This document shows, piece after piece, positions 15,866 to 25,106 of a stretch of DNA of 64,000 nt. Source of the DNA: Streptomyces sp. DG2A-72 (GTDB lineage: Bacteria > Actinomycetota > Actinomycetes > Streptomycetales > Streptomycetaceae); NCBI RefSeq assembly GCF_030499575.1, contig NZ_JASTLC010000001.1, positions 6,410,001 through 6,474,000 of the forward strand, in the 5' to 3' direction. Under the pieces are notes generated by a model. It made no database searches and was not told the DNA's origin. It saw only the letters and a list, made by a program, of their open reading frames with translations. Each line of letters begins with the position of its first letter. The first letter of the stretch is position 1. Made by a program: the position numbers and the translations under genes.

Positions 15866-18189
15866 CGACCACTTCCCTGACCGGGGCCCCCACCGAGACC
15901 ACGCACTCCGCGGCCGACCTCACCGGCAAGCGGCGGATCGCCTTCGCGTCGTACGTCGACGAGAACTACCTGCCCGGCTTCCTCGTCCTGCTGCGCAGCC
16001 TCGCGCTGTCCAACCCGAGCGTGTGCGAGGACTTCGTCGTCCTCTACGACGATCTGCGCCCCGGCTCGATCGCCAAGATCCGCGCCCTGCACCCGCGCAT
16101 CGTGCTGCGCCGCGTCGACGACGCGCACTACGACTCGTACAAGAAGGGCGACCAGGACAACTACCTGGTCCGCAAGGCGTACTTCATCCTCGACGTCTTC
16201 CGGATGCGGGAGTACGACACCGTCATCACGCTCGACACCGACATGGTCGTCCTCGGCGACCTCGGTGAACTCCTCAAGCTGCGCCACGGGCTGGCGGCCG
16301 TGTCGCAGTTCTTCTACGGGCAGCACAAGCTCAACTCGGGTCTGCTGGTCATCCAGCGCGAGTACCTGAGCGACGAGTTCTGCGCCAAGCTCGACGCGAC
16401 CGGACGCAGCGGCGACTACGAACTGGACAAGCACGACCAGGGCATCCTGAACGCGGTGCTCGACGGCGACTTCATCCGCCTGGACGCGCGCTACAACTTC
16501 GTCAAGCGGCGGCTCTCCGGCGACCTGCCCGTTCCCGAGGACACCGCGATCCTGCACTTCACCGGCCGTCACAAGCCGTGGCAGGGCGGCGAGTCCGGGT
16601 ACAGCCTGGCCGAGGAGAAGTGGCGCGAGTACCAGCTGAACGACGCCGACTTCCACGCCGCCTACCTCGCCTCCTCCGGCGGACTCCACCACGACCTGGT
16701 CGTGCACTACGGCACCCCGCACGTCGCCCGCACGGGTGACGTGGAGACCGCCCGCAAGGTGGCCGCCGCGCACATCGCGACCGGCAACTACCAGGACGCC
16801 GTGGACATCCTGGAAAGTGTCCGCATCCCGCTCGACGAGGCCTGGCCGCACGAGGTGCTCGGTCACGCCCTGATGAGCGTCTCCCGCTACGACGAGGCCA
16901 AGGCGCAGCTGCTGCTGGCGACGGCCGCCCCCAACCGGGCCGCCACCGCCTACGCCCGGCTCGCCCAGATGGCCTGGGTGCACGGCGACAACGCCTCGGC
17001 GCTGAAGTACGCGACGGCCGGTATGTCCGTCGACATCACCCACCGCTCCAGCCGCCTGTGGGCGCAGCGCGCGGCAGCCGTCCCCTCGCAGGAGCAGGGC
17101 TCCGCCGAGGACCAGCTCGCGCACGTCGCCTTCTACATGGACCGGCAGGGCAACGCGGGCGACAAGCTGCTCCCGGAGAGCGTCCGCAGCGCCTTCGGGC
17201 CGGACACCACCTCCCGCCGCTGGCACTCCGTGCACGCCCACCGGCTGTTCGACGAGGGCGCGCTGGAGCGGGTCAACGCCCGCCGCGGCCTGGTCATCGG
17301 CGGTGGCGGCCTGTTCATCCCGGACACCATGCCGAACGGCAACAGCGCCTGGCAGTGGAACGTCCCGGACGACCTGATGCGCCGCATCGACGTCCCGATC
17401 GCGGTGTACGCCGTCGGCTTCAACGCCTTCGACGGACAGTCCTACCGGGCGGGCCGCTTCCGCGACTCGCTGCGCCTCCTGGTCGAGAAGTCCTCCTTCT
17501 TCGGGCTGCGCAACCACGGCTCGATCGAGAAGGTGCGGTCGATGCTCCCGGCCCACCTGCACGACAAGGTGCGCTTCCAGCCGTGCCCGACCACGGTGAC
17601 GCGCCAGCTCGTGCCCGGCTGGCAGGACCCGGCGACCCGCGACGACACCATCCTGATCAACGCCGCCTACGACCGCGCGGGCCTGCGCTTCGGCCATGAC
17701 TACGCCTACTTCCTGGCCCAGATGGCTCAGGCGGTACGGGACTTGGGCGAGCTGGCCGAAGTCCAGTGCGTGGCCCACTCGCTCGACGACGAGAAGATCG
17801 TCTTCGACCTGCGCCGCGAGCACGGCATCTCGATGCCCGTCATCCCGATGTACGACTTCAACAACGACGGCATCCGGGACCTGTACGCCCGCACCAAGCT
17901 GGTGATCGGCATGCGCGGCCACGCGGGAATGATCCCGTTCGGCTGCGGCACGCCCATCATCAGCCTGATCTCGCACCCGAAGATGGCGTACTTCCTGCGC
18001 GACATCGAACGGCCCGAGTGGGGCGTCTCCGTCCACGACCGCAACCTCGCCGCGGTGCTGGTGGAGCGTTCCAAGGACCTGCTCAAGGACCACGCGGCCA
18101 CCGTCGCCGACGTACACGGCCGGCAGCAGGAACTGTGGAAGGTCACGGAGGCGAACGCCGCCGATCTGCGTGTGATTCTCGGCGGCTGA
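15862..18189 (+). CDS. bifunctional GT8 glycosyltransferase – polysaccharide pyruvyltransferase
   Basis: A 775-aa fusion. Residues about 22–270 are a GT8-like glycosyltransferase: RIAFASYVDENYLPGFLVLLRSL, the metal-binding DTD (D125–D127) in VITLDTDMVVLGDL, KLNSGLLVIQ, DQGILNAVL, HFTGRHKPW. About 290–410 is a TPR-like helical linker (VAAAHIATGNYQDAVDIL, YDEAKAQLLLATAAP). About 430–775 is a polysaccharide pyruvyltransferase (WcaK/CsaB type): GNAGDKLLPESVR, LVIGGGGLFIPDT, VYAVGFNAF, RTKLVIGMRGHAGMIPFGCGTPIISLISHPK. The ATG overlaps the stop of the preceding gene. It would add a hexose and a pyruvate ketal to the same polymer. Confidence 0.87.
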   Translation: MTTTSLTGAPTETTHSAADLTGKRRIAFASYVDENYLPGFLVLLRSLALSNPSVCEDFVVLYDDLRPGSIAKIRALHPRIVLRRVDDAHYDSYKKGDQDNYLVRKAYFILDVFRMREYDTVITLDTDMVVLGDLGELLKLRHGLAAVSQFFYGQHKLNSGLLVIQREYLSDEFCAKLDATGRSGDYELDKHDQGILNAVLDGDFIRLDARYNFVKRRLSGDLPVPEDTAILHFTGRHKPWQGGESGYSLAEEKWREYQLNDADFHAAYLASSGGLHHDLVVHYGTPHVARTGDVETARKVAAAHIATGNYQDAVDILESVRIPLDEAWPHEVLGHALMSVSRYDEAKAQLLLATAAPNRAATAYARLAQMAWVHGDNASALKYATAGMSVDITHRSSRLWAQRAAAVPSQEQGSAEDQLAHVAFYMDRQGNAGDKLLPESVRSAFGPDTTSRRWHSVHAHRLFDEGALERVNARRGLVIGGGGLFIPDTMPNGNSAWQWNVPDDLMRRIDVPIAVYAVGFNAFDGQSYRAGRFRDSLRLLVEKSSFFGLRNHGSIEKVRSMLPAHLHDKVRFQPCPTTVTRQLVPGWQDPATRDDTILINAAYDRAGLRFGHDYAYFLAQMAQAVRDLGELAEVQCVAHSLDDEKIVFDLRREHGISMPVIPMYDFNNDGIRDLYARTKLVIGMRGHAGMIPFGCGTPIISLISHPKMAYFLRDIERPEWGVSVHDRNLAAVLVERSKDLLKDHAATVADVHGRQQELWKVTEANAADLRVILGG

Positions 18190-18191
18190 CC

Positions 18192-19898
18192 ATGTCCGAC
18201 GTCCTCGTGGAGGATGTCGACGACGCCCCCGCGGCAACCGCGCCGCGGGGGCGTCGTCGCTCCGCTCTGTGGTGGCCCCTGGTCGCCCTCGTGTCGGCCG
18301 CGGCCGTCGCGTACGCCGTACTCACCCGACGCCTCACCGGCGACCTGCACTACAGCCTCGGCGCTCTGCGCACCGGCGGGGAGGGCGACTACTCGCCGTC
18401 GGAGGTCTTCACCCACCGGCCCTACTTCTACCGCTGGTTGATCGCGCTCCTAGACAGCTGGACCTTCGGTATGACGACCGCCCGCGAGGCCCTGATCGCA
18501 GCGGCGGGCGTCCTGCTGGCGGCGGCGTCCGCCTACGCCCTCTACTCGGCGCTCCTTCGCCGGGTCACCGGACGCGAGGCGGCCCTCACCGCGGGCGCCA
18601 CCGGCCTCGCACTGGCCCTGGCCCCCAGAAACGACTTCCTCCAGGCGGAGTGGGCAGCCGTGGTCCTGACGGTCGTGGCCGTCGCCGCGGCCATCGGCCC
18701 GGAGCGGACCTGGCGGGCGGTGCCGCTCGCCGCGCCGCCGCTCGCCCTCGCAGTACTGATGAAGTACTCGACCGCCACCACGGCCGTGATCGGTGTGCTG
18801 CTCGTGTACGCCGTCGACCGCGGCCGCGCCGTACGGCTCGCGCTCGTGTCCGTGCCCGCCGCGGTCGGCCTGTTCGGGATGAGCCTGCTCGCGGGGTCCC
18901 ACGAGTGGCAGTGGGTCGGGGACATGACGGCGACCAACCAGTCCATCCTCGGCCGGACCGGCATCCACCCGCTCTTCATCCTCGAGCGCTCCGTGGACTA
19001 CCTCGCCGACCGGGCGGTGCCGAGCCCGGTGCTGCTTCTGGTGCCCGGAGCGCTGCTGCTGGTGCTCACCCGGGTGCGCGGGCGGCGTCGGCGGATCGAG
19101 CTGTCCCTGGTCGCCCTCACTGTCGGCCTCTGCGCCCACGCGGCCGTGGTCGTGCAGGGCAACTGGTTCCTCTACCACGGCGCCCCGATGCCGGTGCTAG
19201 CCGCCGCGGTCTGGGGCCTCGCCGTGGGCGGTGCGCGCCGCTCGCCGCCCTGGTGCTTCGGCGCGGTGTCACTGCTGTACGGGGCGCTGCCCGTGATCTA
19301 CACGGCGGCGCCGCGGGGTTTCCAACGGCCTTACGTCCTTTGGGCGTTGGGTCTCCTCGCGTTGCTGGCGGCCCTGGTGGACGCGGTACGGGAGCGTCGC
19401 GAGGCCGGCCCCCGACGCCGGTCAGCCGCGCTGGTGGCCCTGGCCGGTGTCGTGTGCCTGGCCGGGTGCGTGTGGCCCGGCTCCCCGCATCTGGTGCGGC
19501 AGGGCAAGGTCACCATGACCAGTGCCGAGTACCTGCGTGCGACGCGACTCACCGAACAGGACGCGGACCGGCTGCGGTCCGAAATACCCGCCGACGCCCC
19601 GGTGCTCTACCTCGCCTTCGGTAACACGGCGTACTACGTCGACCACCCGGTCCAGTGCCGCTACCCGGCCGCCACGTTCCTCCAGCGCACCCGTCTCATC
19701 CCGGACATCATCGAGGCCACGTCCTACAAGGAGAACGCCGACTGCATCGACCACGACCCGGCCCCGTACGCCGTCCTGGACCGGGCCTGGTTCCGGCCCG
19801 CCAAGGTCGACCCGGAACTCTGGCGACGAGTCACGGCCGTGTACGACTGTCCGACCACCAGCGGAGGGCCGTTGGTGGTGCTGTGCCGCCGCAGATGA
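18192..19898 (+). CDS. multi-pass membrane glycosyltransferase-like protein (GT-C type)
   Basis: A 568-aa protein starting two bases after the previous stop, so in the same operon. It has about eleven hydrophobic segments, starting with ALWWPLVALVSAAAVAYAVL. The first outside loop is long and acidic (TGDLHYSLGALRTGGEGDYSPSEVF), the GT-C arrangement where an acidic residue binds metal or base. A soluble C-terminal domain (about 430–568) follows the last helix (TEQDADRLRSEIPADAPVLY). It resembles lipid-linked sugar transferases such as ArnT/PMT. It probably acts outside the membrane on the polymer; donor and acceptor are unknown. The frame is open further upstream, but that part lies inside the previous gene. 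Confidence 0.75.
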   Translation: MSDVLVEDVDDAPAATAPRGRRRSALWWPLVALVSAAAVAYAVLTRRLTGDLHYSLGALRTGGEGDYSPSEVFTHRPYFYRWLIALLDSWTFGMTTAREALIAAAGVLLAAASAYALYSALLRRVTGREAALTAGATGLALALAPRNDFLQAEWAAVVLTVVAVAAAIGPERTWRAVPLAAPPLALAVLMKYSTATTAVIGVLLVYAVDRGRAVRLALVSVPAAVGLFGMSLLAGSHEWQWVGDMTATNQSILGRTGIHPLFILERSVDYLADRAVPSPVLLLVPGALLLVLTRVRGRRRRIELSLVALTVGLCAHAAVVVQGNWFLYHGAPMPVLAAAVWGLAVGGARRSPPWCFGAVSLLYGALPVIYTAAPRGFQRPYVLWALGLLALLAALVDAVRERREAGPRRRSAALVALAGVVCLAGCVWPGSPHLVRQGKVTMTSAEYLRATRLTEQDADRLRSEIPADAPVLYLAFGNTAYYVDHPVQCRYPAATFLQRTRLIPDIIEATSYKENADCIDHDPAPYAVLDRAWFRPAKVDPELWRRVTAVYDCPTTSGGPLVVLCRRR

Positions 19899-19901
19899 GG
19901 G

Positions 19902-20292
19902 TCACAGGCGGGACGCGGTGACCTTCCGGGCGAGTGCCACCGAGTAGCTCTGCCCCCCGGTCCTGGAGGTAGATCTGCACCATGGTCGCCAGCTTCCCCC
20001 GGCTCATCGGGGTGTCGTGGCCCGGGATCAGCGACCGGTACTCCGGCGTCACCACCGGCTGTGCGAACCCGGCCTTCGAGAAGTGCCAGTCCTTGATCCA
20101 GGCCTTCTCGAAGTCCGGGTTGATCCGGCGCAGGTTCGGCAGGAACTTCTCCAGCAGCTCGGCCGGTTCGCCGGTGAAGCGCCAGTCGTCGCGCTCCACA
20201 TAGTTGCCGATGTAGAGGATGTGACGCCCGCTCGTTGATGTTGAGCCAGTAGTGCGGGATCACGCTGCGGTCCAGCTCCAGGCGACGGGCAG
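19902..20292 (-). pseudogene. remnant of an FAD-dependent amine-oxidase-type oxidoreductase
   Basis: Only the C-terminal third is left, split over three frames. It reads RSVIPHYWLNINER, then HILYIGNYVERDDWRFTG…LLEKFLPNLRRINPDFEKAWIKDW…TPEYRSLIPGHDTP…LATMVQIYLQDRG, then QSYSVALARKVTASRL to a stop. The last block (TMVQIYPxDRGxxY) is typical of NAD(P)/FAD-dependent oxidoreductases of the protoporphyrinogen-oxidase/UDP-galactopyranose-mutase-like group. Shifts lie near 20240 and at a GGGG run near 19950. The N-terminal FAD-binding part is missing, so this is decayed, not just mis-sequenced. It may once have belonged to the glycan locus. Confidence 0.7.
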
Positions 20293-20293
20293 A

Positions 20294-20677
20294 TCAGCCG
20301 CGCTGGACAGGCTGCACGGCGTCTTGGGCGGCGTCCCCGTCGTCTGGCCTATCGAGGGCATCGAGGGCATCGAGGGCATCGAGGTCGTCGTAGGCCGGTG
20401 CGGGCAGGCGTGCGCCTCGGCTCACCGCGATCCGGTGGACGTTTGTCAATGCCTCGGCCAACTTGACTGTCAGCAGGTGCAGTTCGCCGGGCGTCCACTG
20501 GCGCCCGTCCAGAACCCGCTGTGCCTCATGAACGACTTCACCGGCCAGGCCGAGTTGGGCTGACTCCATCTTGTCAGCGAGGCGTGACAAGTATCCAGTC
20601 CCGTCGCCTGCGAGGTAGCAGGGTTTTCCTTCCGGCCCGGCCCAGGGGAGCAGGCGGATTTGATTCGTGTGGCTCAT
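20294..20677 (-). CDS. small hypothetical protein with LDA repeat
   Basis: A 127-aa protein (MSHTNQIRLLPWAGPEGKPCYLAGDGTGYLSRLAD…). It matches a type of small Streptomyces protein found beside XRE regulators, as far as I remember; no function is known. Its ATG overlaps the stop of the upstream 102-aa gene (ATGA), so it is the last gene of a three-gene operon led by the XRE regulator. The C-terminus carries an LDALDALDAL stretch encoded by a 9-bp tandem repeat. Confidence 0.65.
   Translation of the reverse strand: MSHTNQIRLLPWAGPEGKPCYLAGDGTGYLSRLADKMESAQLGLAGEVVHEAQRVLDGRQWTPGELHLLTVKLAEALTNVHRIAVSRGARLPAPAYDDLDALDALDALDRPDDGDAAQDAVQPVQRG
20351..20386. repeat. 9-bp tandem repeat (ATCGAGGGC ×4, last unit degenerate)
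   Basis: Three exact ATCGAGGGC units and one ATCGAGGTC unit in tandem inside the small hypothetical gene. The period of 9 keeps the frame, so the protein can gain or lose LDA triplets. Confidence 0.9.
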
Positions 20678-20985
20678 CAGGCCCGCACCTCCACGCTGTC
20701 AAGCAGCAGGGGCCCGATGTCGATGCCGTGCACGGCCAGCCGCAGTGCGCGCCGCGGTGCCCGTCGGCGCTGCAGCTCCCGCTGTTCGTGCGCGACCAGG
20801 AACGGGCGGACCAGTCCGATGTCCTCACCGCGCAGCACCGAGGCAGCGGGTACGCGAGGCGGACACTCAGTTGATGCCTCCACTCGGAGGCTCATGGAGT
20901 GACGATCAGGTCTGCGATGGCGGCCCGGTGCGGGCCAGAACAGCCGCAGCAGCGGCTCGAAGAGGCGGGCGATACAGTGCGACAT
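20677..20985 (-). CDS. small hypothetical protein in the XRE regulator operon
   Basis: A 102-aa basic protein beginning MSHCIARLFEPLLRLFWPAPGRHRR. AGGAG lies 7 bases before the ATG at 20985, which I prefer over the longer frame to 21138. A companion of this type next to a HTH/TPR regulator is common in Streptomyces as I recall. No catalytic motif is visible. It is flanked by the regulator upstream and overlaps the 127-aa gene downstream. Confidence 0.6.
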   Translation of the reverse strand: MSHCIARLFEPLLRLFWPAPGRHRRPDRHSMSLRVEASTECPPRVPAASVLRGEDIGLVRPFLVAHEQRELQRRRAPRRALRLAVHGIDIGPLLLDSVEVRA

Positions 20986-21122
20986 GTCGACGCTCCTAGT
21001 CAGCGCTGGCCATGCCCCCGGACCGTTCGCCCGGTCGCGGGGGTCCTGACGAGACGTCAGCCTGCCGACTGGCGATGCAGGGCAGTTGCACCGAACTGTG
21101 CAACTCCGCCTGCCGGGATCTG

Positions 21123-22319
21123 CTATATCCCGACCCACTCCGCGTACTGCGCCAGCGAGCCGTTACGCGCCCGCTCCTGCCGCTTCAGGGCCAGCACGGT
21201 CTCCCGCACGGTCGGGTGGTAGCGGGTCTGCTGCGGGGCGATGCGCCGGGCTTGGTGCAGGCAGTCCAGTGCCTGATCCGGATGGCCTGCCCAGGTGTGA
21301 GCCCGGCCGAGGTCCATCCAGTGATGCCCGGCCCGGGAGCGAGTCCAGCCGCGTGGGATGCATACACCCTCGGCGAGTTCGATCGCGCGCCCGAAGTCGT
21401 CCATCTCCGAGGCGATGGCCACGGCGTGCACACCGACATTGGTCGGCCCCCAGGTGACGCCAAAGTCGGGCAACTCACCCGTGGTCCTGGCGAGTACACG
21501 GGCCTCGGCGAGGCGGGCGTCCGCGTGGTCCCGGTCCTTCATCCGGCCCGCGATCGTCGCTGCGCGCAGGTGCAGCATGCCCCGCATGGCCTCAACGCCT
21601 GCCGGGCGGCGTGACTCCTGGCCATCGAGGTCCCGCAGGGCCCGGTCGACCACCCGCATCCCCACGTCGTACCGGCCGGAGGAGAGCGTGGTCTGCGCGC
21701 GAAGGAAGGCGTGCATGGCAGCCAGCCCCGCCTCGTCGGCGCGCGGTGCAGTCCACGCCAGCCGGTCCAGCGCCACGGTCGCGAGATCGAGGAAGCCGAG
21801 CTTCCAGGCCACGGTGAACACACATCGGAACGTCTCTGCCAGACACTCGTAGGCCAGCCGTTGCTCGTCCCCGGTACTGGTGTGCACCACCTGTACGGAC
21901 TCGTCGATCAGCGCTGGCAGGTCACGCACCATGTCCGTGTACTGCGCCTGACGGCGCTGCTCCAGAGCCCTTTGTACATCTGTCCAGATCAGCGCGGCGG
22001 GGCGCGGGGCTGTCTCCCAGTCCAGAGAGATGTCCCAGTTCTCCAGCCCTTCACGAATCGGCTGGATCAGTGCGTCCATCCGGTCCCGGCGCAGTTCCTC
22101 GGCGTACGGCTGCCCCAGCAATTCGGACGTGGAAACCCCCAGCGCGCGGGCGCACGAAGCGACAAGAGCCGGAGACGCGGGCTTCTGCCCGCACTCGACC
22201 TTCGACAAGAGGGACTTCGACGCATGCGCCCGCATCGCCAGCCCCTGCTGCGTCAGTCCACGCTGTTTCCGGATACGGGCGATTCGAGCGCCGGTGTGCT
22301 CATCGATGCTCTGCGACAC
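21123..22319 (-). CDS. XRE-family HTH regulator with TPR-like C-terminus
   Basis: A 398-aa protein. An N-terminal HTH_XRE (residues about 8–65: ARIARIRKQRGLTQQGLAMRAHASKSLLSKVECGQKPASPAL) is followed by about 300 residues of helical TPR-like sequence (LALDRLAW, LAEARVLARTTGEL, MDLGRAHTWAGHPDQALDCLHQARRI). This architecture is frequent in Streptomyces and often controls linked small genes. It heads the operon with the two small genes downstream. Signal and target are unknown. Confidence 0.85.
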   Translation of the reverse strand: MSQSIDEHTGARIARIRKQRGLTQQGLAMRAHASKSLLSKVECGQKPASPALVASCARALGVSTSELLGQPYAEELRRDRMDALIQPIREGLENWDISLDWETAPRPAALIWTDVQRALEQRRQAQYTDMVRDLPALIDESVQVVHTSTGDEQRLAYECLAETFRCVFTVAWKLGFLDLATVALDRLAWTAPRADEAGLAAMHAFLRAQTTLSSGRYDVGMRVVDRALRDLDGQESRRPAGVEAMRGMLHLRAATIAGRMKDRDHADARLAEARVLARTTGELPDFGVTWGPTNVGVHAVAIASEMDDFGRAIELAEGVCIPRGWTRSRAGHHWMDLGRAHTWAGHPDQALDCLHQARRIAPQQTRYHPTVRETVLALKRQERARNGSLAQYAEWVGI

Positions 22320-22807
22320 GGCGAACTCCGTTCTGCGGCAGCACTCCAGACGGTACCCCTACGGCACTGGCCCGGATCAGCCAAGCGGTCACCTCGCACC
22401 CCGCAGGCTCCCGCATCCTGCCGGCTCGTTGCTCCCTGACCGCGCCCCAGCCAAATGGCCAACCGACCGCTGCGGCGTACCGCCGAAGCGGTATCGGTGA
22501 GGAGTACCGGAACTGGAGGAGGATGAGGGCGGCTTTAACGAGACGGCCAAGCAGATTATTGGCTGGGGCGCGGCCTGGCTGGGCGCTTGTGAAAGCTCGA
22601 CCGCCCTCGGTGGCACTCCGTTCCGGGGTGCCACAACATCCGGCTTCGTCGGCATCAGCGTCGCCGTCAGCGATGCGGCACGAACAAGATCATGTCGGCG
22701 CACGGGCCCAACCATCCCGCCTGGCGCAACATGCTGCTGGACCTCGCCGCGCCAACCCTCCGCCCGCGATTCATCGCCGCTGACTCCAGGTCATCACTCG
22801 GTCAGCC
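22320..22807. other. intergenic region with possible coding remnants
   Basis: About 490 bases between divergent genes. A plus-strand stretch near 22510–22690 reads ELEEDEGGFNETAKQIIGWGAAWLGACE and looks like a piece of protein. A second frame near 22690–22790 reads MSAHGPNHPAWRNMLLDLAAP. Neither has a plausible full gene around it. Local base composition is lower in GC, consistent with a decayed accessory gene. Confidence 0.35.
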
Positions 22808-23554
22808 GTGCCGCACAATAGTGCGGTGATCGACGATGCTTCGCCGACAGCGGCCCAACTGCCGCCCCAGTTGGTCAAGGACGACGAGTTGACCGGCCAT
22901 TCCGTGGTGGCCAACAACGTCATGAACCGCGAACGGGTCCTGACGGGCGTCAACAGCTACAGTCGCGAACTCGGCTTCGACCCCGCCGAGTTCCTGTACA
23001 GCCACGGCCCCGCCCCGGCCTGGCTGGACATGTGCAGCGGAGAAGGGCTTGCCCTCCACGCAGCAGCGCGGCAGCTCCCGCAGGCCATCATCACCGGCGT
23101 GGACCTGGTTGGCCCGCTGCTGCCGTCGGCACCGCCCGACGGTCTCGAACTCATCACTGCTGACCTCGGCCGTTGGTCTCCAGAGCGTCGCTATGACTTG
23201 ATCACCTGTGTCCACGGGCTCCACTACATCGGTGACCGGCTCTCCCTACTGGAGCGGGCAGCCTCGTGGCTCACAGAAACCGGCCTGCTGGTCGCCCATC
23301 TCGACCCCTCGACACTGCGGCGCTTCGACGGCAGCGACCTCTCCCGGCCGGTCCTGCGGGCATTGCGCGCCGTCGGCTTCCACTACTCGGCCCGCGACCA
23401 CCGCCTCAGCCTGCGGGGCGGGCGTCCCGTCACCCTGCCCTTTACCTACCTCGGCGCCGACCCGCAGGCCGGCCCCAACTACACAGGCCAGCCGGCCGTC
23501 GCGTCGTACTACCGCCCCCACGGCAGTCGACCACCCGCCTTCGACAACCGCTGA
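22808..23554 (+). CDS. class I SAM-dependent methyltransferase
   Basis: A 248-aa protein. Motif I of a Rossmann methyltransferase is AWLDMCSGEGLALHAAARQL, followed by ITGVDLVGPLLP, ELITADLGRW and YDLITCVHGLHYIGDRL, then LVAHLDPS. The family start MNRERVLTGVNSYSRELGFDP is typical of a group found in Streptomyces accessory regions. The GTG at 22808 is the upstream-most start; an internal GTG at 22826 is possible. Substrate is unknown. Its downstream neighbourhood is decayed. Confidence 0.78.
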   Translation: MPHNSAVIDDASPTAAQLPPQLVKDDELTGHSVVANNVMNRERVLTGVNSYSRELGFDPAEFLYSHGPAPAWLDMCSGEGLALHAAARQLPQAIITGVDLVGPLLPSAPPDGLELITADLGRWSPERRYDLITCVHGLHYIGDRLSLLERAASWLTETGLLVAHLDPSTLRRFDGSDLSRPVLRALRAVGFHYSARDHRLSLRGGRPVTLPFTYLGADPQAGPNYTGQPAVASYYRPHGSRPPAFDNR

Positions 23555-23557
23555 GCG

Positions 23558-23800
23558 TCAGGGCCGGCGATAGATCGTGATCGAGTGCCCGACCTCGTCC
23601 ACCGCGCTGCTGCTGTCGATCAGCGCGGCCAGCGGGGCCTCTGCCGTGGCGGCCGCGGTGTCCGACACGACTAGCAGTCCGCGGACCTTGTCCGGGGAGA
23701 CGGTCATGGGGTCTTAGGCGTGGATGTCGTAGTAGGAGGGCTCGCCGCTGCCCTTGTAGACCAGCCAGACCGTTTCTCTTCCGACACCAAGGCGGCGCGC
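23558..23800 (-). pseudogene. small coding remnants after the methyltransferase
   Basis: On the minus strand 23558–23707 encodes 49 residues (MTVSPDKVRGLLVVSDTAAATAEAPL…SITIYRRP). Just upstream, about 23714–23780 encodes GRETVWLVYKGSGEPSYYDIHA ending in TAA. The two look like ends of small proteins, or one protein split by small changes; the upstream part is missing. On the plus strand 23793–23960 another fragment (REFSRLGYEAHWITGQDGTRVPL) is open. I recognise no family. Confidence 0.35.
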
Positions 23801-23974
23801 TCTTGGGCGCTCTGTCGCACGCGCCCGTCCGGGAGTTCAGCCGTCTCGGCTACGAGGCCCACTGGATCACCGGGCAGGACGGAACCCGCGTCCCGCTGAG
23901 CGAGGAGCGGCCGGCCGGCAGCCGCAACGTCTTTCGAGGCCCACGGCTGAGGAACGAGCGTCAGGTTCGCGCAC

Positions 23975-24009
23975 CGGGACCCGCACCGAACACCTCGGTG
24001 CGGGTCCCG
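23975..24009. terminator. strong terminator hairpin after the protease gene
   Basis: A perfect 15-bp stem (23975–23989 with 23995–24009, CGGGACCCGCACCGA arm) with a 5-base loop, 8 bases past the stop of the minus-strand protease gene. Confidence 0.85.
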
Positions 24010-24017
24010 TCGGCCCA

Positions 24018-25106
24018 TCAGTAGACGGACATGCTCTTCGCGTCGAGTAGCCGCTGGACCGGGTAGTAGTAGCTCCTGCCGGCGACCGAGTCGCTGCAGG
24101 GCGAGGCGACATCGAGGGCGCCGGACGTGATGCCGAGTGCGGTGGTTCCGTAGAAGAGCGGGCCTCCGCTGTCGCCGCTCCGCAGGCAGAGTGTCGTCTC
24201 GATCATGTGCTCGCGCGTGGCGCCGTCGCTGAAGTGCATCGTCATGTCCGTCTGCAGCACCGTGCCCGACATGTCCTGGCTGGTCGCGCCGGTACGTCTG
24301 ACGGTGTCCCCCACACCGGGGTTGTCCCCCACACCGGGGTAACCCGAGCGGTCGATCTGCAAGACCGTGCCGTCCCTGAGTCTGATCGTCCCGTACGGGG
24401 TGACGTCGGAGTTGAGGTAGTTGACGACCGCCCAGTCGCCGGGCCTGTCGTTCCAGTCGAGCACCCTGCCGATGTAAGTGCTTCCCTCGCCCACGTACCA
24501 GTGGTCGTTGCCTCTGGCGCAGTGCCCCGCGGTGAGCAGGTACTTGTTCCCGGTGTTGCCCTGCACGTTGAACCCCGCGCTGCAGTAGCCCGAGCCGGGA
24601 TTGATCATCATGCCGCCATGCACCGGGGTCGCGGCCTCCTGCAGCGTGCCGGAGAGCCGGTCGATGCGCACGGCACCCGGGTGCGCCGCGGTGACCGCTT
24701 CGATGCGGGCCCGGTCGGCGGCCGAGACACCGTCGAAGAGCTCGACGGACACCTGGTTGGTGCTGGGGTCGACGCCCCATGCGGTGTTGCCGATCCAGCC
24801 CAGCTGGTCCAACTCGGCATGGATGGCCTTGAGGTCCCTCATGCTGTGCGCGACCAGCTTCGCTGTCCCGCCGGCATTCCGGATCGTCTCCGCGGCCGCC
24901 GCGTCGGTCACAGCGACGACCAGGCGACCGTCGGCGCGGTAAACGCCCCCGGTGCGATCGTCGCCGAGCTCGTCGGCCAGCGCGGTCATCGCCGCGCGAC
25001 CGGCGGACGGTTCCGGTGTCTCGCGGGCGTGCGCGGGGGGCATGGTCAGCAGTGCGAGCAAGCAGCCTATGCCGGTCAGCATTGCGTAAGGACGTCTTCG
25101 TCTCAT
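24018..25106 (-). CDS. secreted S1-family serine protease (alpha-lytic/streptogrisin-like)
   Basis: A 362-aa preproenzyme. The signal peptide (RRRRPYAMLTGIGCLLALLTMPPAHA) is followed by a pro-region of about 130 residues (ELFDGVSAADRARIEAVTA) of the alpha-lytic type that guides folding. The mature domain starts near residue 163. The catalytic triad is H195 (LTAGHC), D224 (RPGDWAVV) and S313 (CLRSGDSGGPLF), with Cys pairs around H195 and in the C-terminal half. A duplicated PGVGDN/PGVGDT segment lies at about residues 257–268. It is exported and degrades extracellular protein. It faces a regulator gene across a 264-base gap. Confidence 0.92.
   Translation of the reverse strand: MRRRRPYAMLTGIGCLLALLTMPPAHARETPEPSAGRAAMTALADELGDDRTGGVYRADGRLVVAVTDAAAAETIRNAGGTAKLVAHSMRDLKAIHAELDQLGWIGNTAWGVDPSTNQVSVELFDGVSAADRARIEAVTAAHPGAVRIDRLSGTLQEAATPVHGGMMINPGSGYCSAGFNVQGNTGNKYLLTAGHCARGNDHWYVGEGSTYIGRVLDWNDRPGDWAVVNYLNSDVTPYGTIRLRDGTVLQIDRSGYPGVGDNPGVGDTVRRTGATSQDMSGTVLQTDMTMHFSDGATREHMIETTLCLRSGDSGGPLFYGTTALGITSGALDVASPCSDSVAGRSYYYPVQRLLDAKSMSVY

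Noticed and set aside
15745..18237. An 830-aa open frame on the minus strand
   Set aside because: Antisense of the GT8–pyruvyltransferase gene, with Val/Arg/Asp-rich low-complexity sequence.
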